From Streptomyces sp. NBC_01497 (GTDB lineage Bacteria > Actinomycetota > Actinomycetes > Streptomycetales > Streptomycetaceae), in assembly GCF_036250695.1 (NCBI RefSeq), contig NZ_CP109427.1, forward strand, positions 5,332,001-5,396,000: a DNA stretch of 64,000 nucleotides, in the 5' to 3' direction. Positions within the stretch are counted from its first letter, which is position 1. Each line of letters opens with the position of its first letter. This document shows, piece after piece, positions 46,132 to 54,230 of this stretch. The notes beneath the pieces were generated by a model. The model was not told where the DNA came from. It worked only from the letters and a program-made list of their open reading frames with translations, and did no database searches. A program made the position numbers and the translations under genes.

Positions 46132-47892
46132 ATGGAACGCGGTGAAGCGGGACGGGGGGCGCAGGACAGCTCCGGATCCGGGGAGGACTCCTCGCGCGGA
46201 AGAACGCCGGACGCGACTCCGGCGGGACCGCGCGGGGCGGGGACGACGTCGGGCCTCGGGCCCGCCGGGGCAGACGGGCCCGCCGGGGCAGACGGGGCAG
46301 ACGGAGCGGACGGGGCGGTGGAAGCGGGGGTGAACGAGCAGGTGGACGACGAACGGGGCGGTGGGGCGAGCGGTCCCGGCTCGGATTCGGGGTCTGGGCA
46401 GGGGCCGGGCGCGGCCCCGGGTTCGGGGGCGGCTACGGGTTCGGGCGCGGCGGAGCGTACGGGCGCGGGCGGTTCCAGCTCCGGCCCGGGCGGCGCGGGT
46501 TCGGGCGGTTCCGGTTCCGGTTCGGGTTCGGGTTCGGGTTCGGGGTCGGGGTCGAGCGGTCCTGGTTCCGGTTCGGGCGGCGCGGGTCCCGGTCGTCGTA
46601 CGTCACCGGCCGGTGGCGGGGGCCTGCCGTCCTTCTCGTACACGGCGGCCGACGAGGAGAAGCGCCGCGGGGTGCGGCGCATGAAGACCACGGCCACCTC
46701 GCTGCTCGTCCTGGTCGCGGCGATCTACGCGTTCACCACCTGGGGCCGGCACGAGGGCGCGGGCGCCTGGGCCGGATACCTGGCGGCGGCGGCCGAGGCC
46801 GGCATGGTCGGCGCGCTCGCCGACTGGTTCGCGGTGACGGCACTGTTCCGCCACCCCCTCGGTCTCCCCATCCCGCACACGGCGATCATCCCGAACAAGA
46901 AGGATCAGTTGGGAGCGTCGCTCGCCCAGTTCGTGGGCGAGAACTTCCTCTCCGCCCATGTCGTACGGGCCCGGCTGCGCGCCCTCGGCATCGGGGCGCG
47001 TGTCGGCGCCTGGCTGGCTGAGCCCGAGCACGCCGACCGGGTCACCGCCGAACTCGCGACCGCGCTGCGCGGCGCGATCACGGTGCTGCGGGACTCCGAC
47101 GTGCAGGCCGTCGTCGGTGAGGCCATCACCCGGCGGGCCGACGCCGCCGAGGTCGCCCCGGTCATCGGCAAGACCCTCGACCGGGTGGTGGCGGACGGCG
47201 CGCACCACCGCGCTGTCGACCTCATCTGCGTGCGCGGCCGGGAATGGCTGGTCGTGCACGAGGACTCGGTGATGGACGCCGTGCAGGGCGGGGCGCCCGG
47301 CTGGACCCCCCGGTTCGTGGACCGGCGCATCGGCGACCGTGTGTACAAGGAACTGCTGCGTTTCGTCACCGAGATGCGGGACATGCCCTCGCACCCCGCG
47401 CGGGGCGCGATCGACCGCTTCCTGCGGGACTTCGCCTCGGACCTGCAGTCGGACACGGCGACCAGGACGAAGATCGAACGGTTGAAGTCGGATCTCATCG
47501 CCCGTCCCGAGGTGCAGGACATCATCGCGTCGGCATGGTCGTCCGTACGAGCCATGATCATTTCTGCGGCGGAGGACGACCACAGCGAACTGCGGCTGCG
47601 GGCCCGCGCCTCCCTGCTCAGCCTCGGCCGCCGCCTCGCGACGGACCAGCGCCTGCAGGACAAACTGGAGGGCTGGATCGAGGACGCCGCGTCGTACGTC
47701 GTCTCCACCTACCGGGGGGAGATCACGTCGCTGATCACCGACACCGTCAAGAGCTGGAACGCGGACGACACCTCGAAGAAGATCGAGGCGCACATCGGAC
47801 GCGACCTGCAGTTCATTCGCATCAACGGAACGGTCGTCGGCGCCCTGGCCGGTCTGCTGATCTACACCGTCTCGCAGGCGCTCGGCGCCTAG
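46132..47892 (+). CDS. DUF445 family membrane protein with low-complexity N-terminus
   Basis: A 586-residue protein. The first 170 residues are Gly/Ser/Ala-rich, including a Gly-Ser dipeptide run about 30 residues long. The DUF445 core begins with a membrane helix (TSLLVLVAAIYAFTTW), AAEAGMVGALADWFAVTALFRHPLGLPIPHTAIIPNKKDQLGASLAQFVGENFL, and ends with VVGALAGLLIYTVSQAL, the second helix. The family is thought to have a YheB-like envelope role, function unproven. GGTGGAGTGA precedes the ATG. The N-terminal extension is unusually long and is encoded by G+C-rich repeats, so its length may be unstable. Confidence 0.87.
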   Translation: MERGEAGRGAQDSSGSGEDSSRGRTPDATPAGPRGAGTTSGLGPAGADGPAGADGADGADGAVEAGVNEQVDDERGGGASGPGSDSGSGQGPGAAPGSGAATGSGAAERTGAGGSSSGPGGAGSGGSGSGSGSGSGSGSGSSGPGSGSGGAGPGRRTSPAGGGGLPSFSYTAADEEKRRGVRRMKTTATSLLVLVAAIYAFTTWGRHEGAGAWAGYLAAAAEAGMVGALADWFAVTALFRHPLGLPIPHTAIIPNKKDQLGASLAQFVGENFLSAHVVRARLRALGIGARVGAWLAEPEHADRVTAELATALRGAITVLRDSDVQAVVGEAITRRADAAEVAPVIGKTLDRVVADGAHHRAVDLICVRGREWLVVHEDSVMDAVQGGAPGWTPRFVDRRIGDRVYKELLRFVTEMRDMPSHPARGAIDRFLRDFASDLQSDTATRTKIERLKSDLIARPEVQDIIASAWSSVRAMIISAAEDDHSELRLRARASLLSLGRRLATDQRLQDKLEGWIEDAASYVVSTYRGEITSLITDTVKSWNADDTSKKIEAHIGRDLQFIRINGTVVGALAGLLIYTVSQALGA

Positions 47893-48122
47893 GGGCGTAC
47901 GCCCGGCGGCACGGACCCACCCGGCACCCGTACCCGATCCTTCCGTCCGCTGTGCGCGCCCCGCAGCGGGCGCGGTCCACACGACGGGGAACGGAACGCC
48001 TGGCACGCGCGGCCCGGCCGCCCGTCACACGAAACGTGACGGTGGCCGGATGTGCGGTCGCAACGGCACAGCGCGACGTCTCGGGCGCCGCCGGGGACAC
48101 CCGCGACCCGCCTGGTGTGCGC

Positions 48123-48449
48123 TCAGCGCCGGGTGACGGCGTACGACGCGGCGGCCACGCCGCCCGCGACGGAGAAGACCGCAGGCCAGGCGCCTATCTT
48201 CTTCGCCAGTGGGTGCGAACCCGCGAACGCGGCCACGTACGCCGCGCTCAGGCCCACCGTCGCCTTCGTACCGGCGGCCCGCTGCCACTGCCAGGCGGCC
48301 ACGGTGCCCGCGGCCAGCAGTGCGGCCCCGCCCAGCTGCCGCTTCTTGGTCCACCGGGCGACGGCGAACCCGCCGACCAGCCCGCCGGCGGCCGCGGTCG
48401 CCGCCGGTGCCGACCCGGGAATCCTCGCCAACGCTGCCAACTTCGCCAC
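48123..48449 (-). CDS. Small membrane protein, unknown function
   Basis: A 108-residue product from the GTG at 48449, eight bases after GAGGA. It carries several hydrophobic segments: ATAAAGGLVGGFAVARW, GAALLAAGTVAAWQW and VGLSAAYVAAFAGSHPLAKKIGAWPAVFSVAGGVAAASYAV. Cationic residues lie between them, and no enzyme motif is visible. Similar small membrane proteins are common in Streptomyces. Its start region is duplicated about 1.7 kb away at 50174-50200, next to the alpha/beta hydrolase gene, which marks a local rearrangement. Confidence 0.65.
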   Translation of the reverse strand: MAKLAALARIPGSAPAATAAAGGLVGGFAVARWTKKRQLGGAALLAAGTVAAWQWQRAAGTKATVGLSAAYVAAFAGSHPLAKKIGAWPAVFSVAGGVAAASYAVTRR

Positions 48450-48764
48450 TTCTGCCGTCCTCGCTGATCCGCCGCCGACGCGCCGCCGAAGCGCCACCGC
48501 CGGCCGGCAACCGGTTCGCACACTCTGATCACTCGACACTCTGATCACCCGGGATGCCCCGAGCACTCCCGAGCCTAACCAGCGCACCCGCCGGCCCGGC
48601 GAGGTCCCCGGCGAGAAATTCACCACGTCGGGAACGCCCCTGCGCGCAGGGCGCGGCGCATGACAAAGGCCCGGGTCCTCCGCTGACGAGCCCGCGAGCG
48701 CTGCCGCGCCCGTTTACCTCCGAGGGAATTGGTTCGACGCGGTGACCGCCGCAGACTCCGAGGC
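48450..48764. other. Intergenic region carrying the left copy of a duplicated sequence
   Basis: Contains sequence resembling the upstream region of the hydrolase gene at 50358: GCGCGGCGCATGAC-n-GGCCCGGGTCCTCCGCT at about 48646-48684 matches GTGCGGCGCATGAC-n-GCCCGGGCCCTCCGCT at 50349-50383. The ATG in this copy opens a nine-codon frame and stops. A conserved block TTCGC(C/G)ACTTCTGCCGTCCTCG appears at both ends of the 48.4-50.4 kb segment. No gene is supported inside. Confidence 0.65.
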
Positions 48765-49334
48765 ATGAACAGCTACCAGATCCACTCCGCAGACACCGCG
48801 CCCGAAACCGCGAAGGAGCCGCTGACAGTCCTGCAAGCGGCATTCGGATTCGTTCCCGCCGCGGCCGGGCTCATGGCGAACTCGCCGGCGCTGCTGAGCA
48901 CCTTCTTCTCCGCGTTCGGGCACTTCCGGGCCGGCGGCACGTTCGGCCCGGAAGAACGACAGGTCCTCCTGCTGTCCAACGCAGTAGCCAACGGCAGCGA
49001 ATGGGCGGTCGCGTTCCACACGCTCGAAGCCCTCGCGGACGGGGTCGAACCGGCCGTGATCGAGGCACTGCGCCGCGGAGACCTGCCCGCCGACCCGCGG
49101 ATGGCGGCGCTGTCCGCGCTCACCCGCGCCTTCATCGACAAGCGGGGCCGGCTCGACGAGGCGGACGTGGCGGCCTTCGCGGCGGGCGGTTTCACCGAGG
49201 AGCAGCTGTTCGAGGTGATCACCGGGGTGGCGATCTCCGCGATGACGAACTACACCGTGAACGTCGTACGGCCACCGCTGGAGGCAGCGGTGCAGCCGCA
49301 CGCGTGGACAAAGGGATACTCGAATGGTGTCTGA
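48765..49334 (+). CDS. Carboxymuconolactone decarboxylase/AhpD-like protein lacking the Cys pair
   Basis: A 189-residue all-helical protein with the AhpD-like pattern: VLQAAFGFVPAAAGLMANSPALLSTFFSAFGHF, FGPEERQVLLLSNAVANGSEWAVAFHTLEALADG and ALTRAFIDKRGRLDEADV. In active AhpD-type peroxidases the helix is a Cys-x2-Cys segment preceding the His. Here it reads SEWAVAFH, without cysteines, so peroxidase activity by the usual route is unlikely. The gene overlaps the HTH regulator by 11 bases, so the two are coupled and probably cofunction. Confidence 0.85.
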   Translation: MNSYQIHSADTAPETAKEPLTVLQAAFGFVPAAAGLMANSPALLSTFFSAFGHFRAGGTFGPEERQVLLLSNAVANGSEWAVAFHTLEALADGVEPAVIEALRRGDLPADPRMAALSALTRAFIDKRGRLDEADVAAFAAGGFTEEQLFEVITGVAISAMTNYTVNVVRPPLEAAVQPHAWTKGYSNGV

Positions 49335-50133
49335 GGTCGGTCCACTACTGAAACACTGGAGGGGCGCCCGGCGGTTGAGCCAGCTGGCTCTGGCTGCCGA
49401 GGCCGCGGTCTCGATCCGCCATCTGTGTTTCCTTGAGACCGGTCGCGCGAACCCCAGCCGGGCCATGGTCCTGAAGCTCGCCGAGGCGCTCGACGTACCC
49501 CTACGCGATCGCAACACGCTTCTGCTCAAGGCCGGGTTCGCGCCCGAATACCCGGAGTCCGAGCTGGACGCGCCGTCACTCGCCGCCGTCCGCGACGCAC
49601 TCGACACCATTCTGACGCAGCAGGAACCCTTCCCCGCTCTGGTGATGGACAGGAGTTGGGATATCCGGCACACCAACGCCGCCGCTCGCCGCTTCTTCGC
49701 CTTCCTCCAGGAGGGGCAGGCGAAGACAGCTCCCGGACCGGCGAACGTGCTGCGCAGGATGTTCCACCCCGACGGCGTCCGCCGGCACGTAAGGAACTGG
49801 CCGGAGGTTGCCGAGGCGCTGGTCAGGCGTGCGCGCAGGGAGGCGATCGGAGGTGTCACCGACGAGCGCGCCCAGCGGATCCTCAAGGAGGTGCTGGACT
49901 ACCCCGGGGTGCCGGCCTCGCTGCGGTCGCTCGACGCGGCCACACCGGTGTTGCCGATCGTGCCGATCCGGTACGTGCACGGTGACCGGCGGTTCGACTT
50001 CTTCTCCACCGTGACGACGCTCGGGACGCCGCAGGACGTCACGCTGCAGGAGTTGCGCATCGAGTGCTTCTTCCCGATGAACGACGAAACTCGATCGCAC
50101 GCGCGTCAACTCCAGGAGTCGGCCCAGTTCTGA
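49324..50133 (+). CDS. MmyB-type helix-turn-helix transcriptional regulator
   Basis: A 269-residue regulator. The N-terminal XRE domain is LLKHWRGARRLSQLALAAEAAVSIRHLCFLETGRANPSRAMVLKLAEALDVPLRDRNTLLLKAGFAP. The C-terminal MmyB-like ligand domain has ALVMDRSWDIRHTNAAARRFF and DFFSTVTTLGTPQDVTLQELRIECFFP, the family's usual closing signature. Such regulators often bind fatty acids and control the adjacent gene. Here the adjacent gene is the AhpD-like gene, whose end the start codon overlaps. It probably autoregulates the pair from the region before 48765. Confidence 0.92.
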   Translation: MVSEVGPLLKHWRGARRLSQLALAAEAAVSIRHLCFLETGRANPSRAMVLKLAEALDVPLRDRNTLLLKAGFAPEYPESELDAPSLAAVRDALDTILTQQEPFPALVMDRSWDIRHTNAAARRFFAFLQEGQAKTAPGPANVLRRMFHPDGVRRHVRNWPEVAEALVRRARREAIGGVTDERAQRILKEVLDYPGVPASLRSLDAATPVLPIVPIRYVHGDRRFDFFSTVTTLGTPQDVTLQELRIECFFPMNDETRSHARQLQESAQF

Positions 50134-50173
50134 CCTGATCGTCTCTGCTTGCTGAGCCGGGTCCTCGGCGAGC

Positions 50174-50390
50174 TCGATCTTCGCGACTTCTGCCGTCCTC
50201 GATGCGCCGCCGTCCACGTGACGCCGCTTCGCCGCCGCCCAGCAATCCTTCTCACTCCCTCAACACGACCGATCCCCGCCAGCCCTGAGGGTGCGCCGCC
50301 GGGCACGCGCGAAAAACTCGACGCTGCGGGTACGCCGTTCCCTCTAGGGTGCGGCGCATGACGACGCCCGGGCCCTCCGCTTGCGAGCCG
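50174..50390. repeat. Right copy of the duplicated intergenic sequence
   Basis: Starts with ATCTTCGCGACTTCTGCCGTCCTCGATGCGCCGCCG, matching the start region of the membrane gene at 48437-48475, and ends with the hydrolase start region that also appears near 48646-48684. The two copies flank the AhpD-like/HTH pair as diverged direct repeats of roughly 200 bp. Confidence 0.6.
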
Positions 50391-51266
50391 ACCGTGCGCA
50401 ACGCCACGGTCATTGCCGATGGCACGCGCCTCGCCGTGACGACGTACCCGTACGAGCCCCGGCCCGGGGCCGCGGGGAGCCCACGCGAACCCGTACTCCT
50501 CCTGCACGGCCTGGCCGGATACGCGGGCGAATGGGGCCCGTTGGCCCGGCTCCTGCTCACTGCACACGAGGTTGTCGCCTACGACGCCCGGGGGCATGGC
50601 TCCAGCGACCGGCGGCCGCCTGACGGCGATCTGTCACGGGCCGCACACGCACGCGACGCGGTCGCTGTCATCGAACAGATCGTCATCGCGCAGATCGGCT
50701 TGGAGCGGCCGGTCCTCGTGGGTCAGTCCATCGGCGGCGTCAGCGCTCTGCTCGCCGCGGCGGCACGGCCGGACCTGTTGCGCGCCCTGGTGCTGGTGGA
50801 GGCGAGCCCCAAGGCCCTGGACCCGGATCTCCCGCCTCGCATCGGAGCGTGGCTGGACTCGTGGCCCATACCGTTCACCTCGCGGGAGGCGGCGGCCGCG
50901 TTCTTCGGTGGCGGGCGCTCCGGCCTGGGATGGGCACACGGCCTTCAGGAGGGGCCGGACGGCCTGCGCCCGCGCTTCGACCGGGACGTCATGCTCGCCT
51001 GCGCCGCCGACGGCGCGGCCGAACCCCGTTCCTACTGGCCCGAGTGGGACCGGCTGGAGTGCCCGGTACTGGTGGTCAGGGGCGACACGGGGCAGCTGAC
51101 GGAAGCTGACGCCGAGGAGATGCGCGACCGGCGGCCGGGCACGTGGACGGAAACCGTCGCGGACGCCGGGCACGACGTCCACCTGGACCGGCCCGAAGCC
51201 CTGCACGCCCTGATCGAGCGCTTCCTGGACACGCACCGACCGGCTGCTCAGCCTTCCCCGAGGTGA
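50358..51266 (+). CDS. Alpha/beta hydrolase
   Basis: A 302-residue serine hydrolase. The oxyanion region is VLLLHGLAGYAGEWGPLARLL, the nucleophile is Ser124 in LVGQSIGGVSALLAA, the acid is likely in VLVVRGDTGQLTEAD, and the histidine lies in VADAGHDVHLDRPEAL. AYDARGHGSSDRRP is the typical strand-4 region. A GTG at 50349 is an alternative start. No substrate can be named. Its 3' end overlaps the convergent histidine phosphatase gene by 19 bp. Confidence 0.92.
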   Translation: MTTPGPSACEPTVRNATVIADGTRLAVTTYPYEPRPGAAGSPREPVLLLHGLAGYAGEWGPLARLLLTAHEVVAYDARGHGSSDRRPPDGDLSRAAHARDAVAVIEQIVIAQIGLERPVLVGQSIGGVSALLAAAARPDLLRALVLVEASPKALDPDLPPRIGAWLDSWPIPFTSREAAAAFFGGGRSGLGWAHGLQEGPDGLRPRFDRDVMLACAADGAAEPRSYWPEWDRLECPVLVVRGDTGQLTEADAEEMRDRRPGTWTETVADAGHDVHLDRPEALHALIERFLDTHRPAAQPSPR

Positions 51267-51976
51267 CGCACGCTCCCGAACTCGACGAGCCGCAGCCAAG
51301 TCCCGCCACCGGGATCCCGCTCCCACGAGGAGACGGACGCGTTGGGCACGGGAACATCACCGGGTACGGGATCGCCGATGCCCGCCAGAACGTGCCGGGC
51401 CGCGATCACCACCGAGTCATGCGCGACCAGCAGCACGTGCTCAGCGGTGCCCGCCGCGCGCACTTCCGTCAGGAAGTCCCGGACACGCAGGGCCACATCG
51501 GCGAGCGACTCCCCGCCCGGCGGCCGGTAGAACCACTCGCCGAGCCGCGCGCGCCGTGCCGCCTCCTCAGGAGCCCGCGTCCGCACCGCGGGCGGCGGCA
51601 ACAGCTCCAGCACACCCATCTCGCGATCCCGCAGCCGCTCGTCAACGACCGCGCCCGGCAGCGAGGTGCATCCGACCTCTCGCGCCGAGTCGGCCATCAC
51701 GTCCCACGTCTCGGCCGCCCTGGCGTACGTAGAGCACACGACGAGCCCGGGCCTCTCATCTCCCCGAAGGCCGGCGAGCCACCGCCCAAGCGCCCGCGCC
51801 TGCTCGACCCCGATCCGCGACAGCCGGACCTGAGCGTCGGTCCCCTCCCCGACCAGCTCCGGATCACCGGTCTCGAGAGCCCGCGCCCAGAGCACGTTGG
51901 CGGTGCTCTGGCCGTGCCGCACGACGGTCAGCCGTGCGAGTGGCGCCCGGGAACTCCCATGGCTCCGATCAGCCAT
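51248..51976 (-). CDS. Histidine phosphatase (phosphoglycerate mutase-like) family protein
   Basis: A 242-residue member of the RHG-box superfamily. LTVVRHGQSTANVLWARALETGDPELVG starts the domain, with catalytic His21. Later are GRWLAG with CSTYARAAET, a Glu in RLRDREMGVLELLPPP, and the second His in HVLLVAHDSVVIAARHVL. The ATG at 51976 follows GGAGG by seven bases; an ATG 27 bp upstream is less likely. These enzymes dephosphorylate small molecules; the target is unknown. It is convergent with, and overlaps, the hydrolase gene. Confidence 0.92.
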   Translation of the reverse strand: MADRSHGSSRAPLARLTVVRHGQSTANVLWARALETGDPELVGEGTDAQVRLSRIGVEQARALGRWLAGLRGDERPGLVVCSTYARAAETWDVMADSAREVGCTSLPGAVVDERLRDREMGVLELLPPPAVRTRAPEEAARRARLGEWFYRPPGGESLADVALRVRDFLTEVRAAGTAEHVLLVAHDSVVIAARHVLAGIGDPVPGDVPVPNASVSSWERDPGGGTWLRLVEFGSVRHLGEG

Positions 51977-52110
51977 CGCCTGCCCTCCGCATCTTCCGCC
52001 CACGCGCGGTCACCCGGGCCTTCCTGCCCATGGAAACGAGCGCAACACTCCACGGTGCGTCAGGCTGGGCCTCATCTGGTCAGGGGGACGCTAGCCCTCC
52101 TCGTACCAGC

Positions 52111-52326
52111 TCAAGCGTCGCGACAAGAGTGCTGCTTGACCAAGACCAGCTTTTCCGGGTCTACGGCAGGCCAGGTGCCCGTTCCATACAGGGGCCGGAG
52201 AACGAATGTTCCCCTGCTGAAGTCGGTCACGATGGCTTTCTTGTTGGCCACCTCGTCGTAGACAGTGTCACCGATCCACACGTGTGGGCCCGAGCCGAGG
52301 TTCTTGCGCTTGCCGTTTCGAGTCAT
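52111..52326 (-). CDS. Small conserved protein coupled to the ATP-binding protein gene
   Basis: A 71-residue basic protein: MTRNGKRKNLGSGPHVWIGDTVYDEVANKKAIVTDF, then GTFVLRPLYGTGTWPAVDPEKLVLV. The pattern HVWIGDTVYD-n-AIVTD-n-GTYVLRPL looks like a compact beta barrel (SH3-like), reminiscent of small proteins that accompany WhiJ-type ATPases in Streptomyces. Its ATG overlaps the stop of the upstream gene (ATGA), so it is translated with it. It is not the usual DUF397 partner. Function unknown. Confidence 0.75.
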   Translation of the reverse strand: MTRNGKRKNLGSGPHVWIGDTVYDEVANKKAIVTDFSRGTFVLRPLYGTGTWPAVDPEKLVLVKQHSCRDA

Positions 52327-52745
52327 GAAGCCGCCTCGCATTTCAGCTCGCCCCAGACGCGCTTGCCCCGAGGGAGGATGTCCGTTCCCCAGCGCTCCGC
52401 AAGAGCATCGACCAAGGCCAGGCCCCTACCACTCTCGTCCCCTTCGCCTGTCGCGCACTTGAGGGGGAGGCCGCCGCGGTCTCTGTCTGCGACGGCGATT
52501 CGTACGTACGCCGGGGCGGGGTGGGTGATGCTCACCTCGATGAGGCGGCTTCTCGTGTGCTGGGCGGCGTTGGCCACCAATTCGGAGACGATGCTTGTGC
52601 CGTCCTGTGCCAGATCTTCGTGCCCCCAGACGGTCAGGGCCGTGTGTACCAAGTTGCGTGCGATACGGGCGCTTTCGGGAGCGCACGGAAGTGTCTCGCT
52701 GTATCCGGGGCACCCGGTGGGGCGAGTTTCGGTGGTCGCGGTCAT
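52323..52745 (-). CDS. HATPase_c ATP-binding protein (RsbW-like anti-sigma type)
   Basis: A 140-residue GHKL ATPase. ESARIARNLVHTALTVWGHEDLAQDGTSIVSELVANAAQHTRS holds the N-box Asn, and VRIAVADRDRGGLPLK with ESGRGLALVDALAERWGTDILPRGKRVWGEL gives the G1 and G2 boxes. Such small ATPases are common next to XRE/TPR regulators in Streptomyces (BldB/WhiJ-type loci), where they are thought to be anti-sigma-like. The GAGG site precedes the ATG by six bases. It is divergent from the XRE gene at 52937 with a 191-bp shared promoter region. Confidence 0.93.
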   Translation of the reverse strand: MTATTETRPTGCPGYSETLPCAPESARIARNLVHTALTVWGHEDLAQDGTSIVSELVANAAQHTRSRLIEVSITHPAPAYVRIAVADRDRGGLPLKCATGEGDESGRGLALVDALAERWGTDILPRGKRVWGELKCEAAS

Positions 52746-52936
52746 CAGAACCTCATCGTGGAAGGTTTTCTCCTGCCATCAAGGCAACCCGGGAGGCCGT
52801 GCCAGAAGCGATGGCGTGGTGATGCAACTCCGATGCAACTAGGCCTCTGCGACCGAAAATTTCTGTGTATCCGAGCCGTCGAAGGGGAGCCAGGCATTAC
52901 GGTCGAGGCACGCTGACTGCAGAGGCGGGAGAAGGC

Positions 52937-54217
52937 ATGACGGGGGAGAAAAGACCGAACCCGAAGATCCGGGCTGTCCGTGAAGAGCGGTTCCAGATGA
53001 GTCGGCCCGAGTTCGCCGCCCTCATCAATCAGCAGGGCATACGCATGGGTGAGAACACCGGTTGCACGGCCCGCGTTATCGCAACCTGGGAGGACGGCGA
53101 GGTTGCTCTGCCGCGCCCGATCTACCGTCGCATCCTCACGGAGGTCACCGGCGAGAGTATGGCTAGTCTCGGGTTCTCTCCCGCTCACACCCCAGTTCGT
53201 CCGTGTACCACCGTGACACTGGACAAGCTCGATGATCAGGAGTCGGCCGTGGACCGCCGCAATTTCCTTTCTGGTCTTACCGTCCTAGGGCTCGACCCCG
53301 AACGCGGAACACCGCGCAAAATCGGGTCAGCTGAGGTCCGGATCGTCCGCCGCACGGTTTCTCAGCTCAAGCAGCTCGACGAACGTATGGGTGGCGACAA
53401 CCTGAGTGTGGACTCGCGCCGGGCGCTCGGAGCCCTGAACAGACTTATCAACACGGCCAGATATACCGAGGGCACCGGCAAGCACCTGCGTTCCGCCTAC
53501 GGTGATTTGGCGGTCCTCACCGGGTGGCTCAGCTACGACGCCGACCGGCCGCAGGATGCCTGGGGGTACTACAACCAGTCGCTCTACCAGGCCCGGATGG
53601 CCGACGATCAAGAGGTGGAAGTCCACGCTTACGCGCAGATGTCCATGGCGGCGGCCCGTAACGGCATGCCCAGGGACGCCGTCGAGCTCGCCCGCATGGG
53701 GCAGCGGCTCAGTGCCCGCCACGTACCGCCCCGGTTGATGTCCCTGCTCGCCCTGAGAGAGGCATGCGGCTGGTCCCTGCTCGGGGACTCCAGGGAGACG
53801 CGTTCGGCTCTCACCCGTGCCTACGGGTCCTTTGACCATGGTTGCTCCGATGCGGACCCGCGATGGATCGACTTCTATTCGAGGTCAGAGCTGGACGGCC
53901 TGGCCGCGACGTGTCACGCCGACCTCGGGGAGCATGACGTGGCCCAGAGGCTTACGGAGAAGGCGTTGGAGACGATAGATCGCCGATACGGGCGGAATCG
54001 TGCGTGGTATTGCGTGATCCTCGCCGAGGTGCACATGCAGCGGGGCGACGTCTCGCAAGCGTGCGCAGTCGCTCGCGAGTCGCTGCCGCTGATCGCCGAG
54101 GTGTCCTCCACTCGTACGACAGCACGCCTCGGGGCCTTCCGTAAGAGCCTCAGGACCTACCACGATGACCCCAACGTGAGGGACTTCCTCGCGGAGTCCG
54201 AACCCCTGGCAGCTTGA
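52937..54217 (+). CDS. XRE-family regulator with TPR-type repeats (WhiJ/BldR-like)
   Basis: A 426-residue protein from the ATG at 52937 after GGGAGAAGG. The N-terminal HTH region is IRAVREERFQMSRPEFAALINQQGIRMGENTGCTARVIATWEDGEVALPRPIYRRILTEVTG. The rest is helical, with TPR-like units including AYGDLAVLTGWLSYDADRPQDAWGYYNQSLYQARMADDQEV and ESLPLIAEVSSTRT, ending near residue 415. It resembles regulators that control developmental or antibiotic genes together with small ATPases. Regulatory target is unknown. The GNAT gene follows 13 bp downstream. Confidence 0.85.
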   Translation: MTGEKRPNPKIRAVREERFQMSRPEFAALINQQGIRMGENTGCTARVIATWEDGEVALPRPIYRRILTEVTGESMASLGFSPAHTPVRPCTTVTLDKLDDQESAVDRRNFLSGLTVLGLDPERGTPRKIGSAEVRIVRRTVSQLKQLDERMGGDNLSVDSRRALGALNRLINTARYTEGTGKHLRSAYGDLAVLTGWLSYDADRPQDAWGYYNQSLYQARMADDQEVEVHAYAQMSMAAARNGMPRDAVELARMGQRLSARHVPPRLMSLLALREACGWSLLGDSRETRSALTRAYGSFDHGCSDADPRWIDFYSRSELDGLAATCHADLGEHDVAQRLTEKALETIDRRYGRNRAWYCVILAEVHMQRGDVSQACAVARESLPLIAEVSSTRTTARLGAFRKSLRTYHDDPNVRDFLAESEPLAA

Positions 54218-54230
54218 TGTGAGGAGAGAC

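Noticed and set aside
52323..52745. Anti-sigma/sigma factor pair
   Set aside because: The ATPase resembles RsbW-type proteins, but no sigma factor or anti-anti-sigma gene occurs nearby. The XRE partner suggests a WhiJ-type locus instead.
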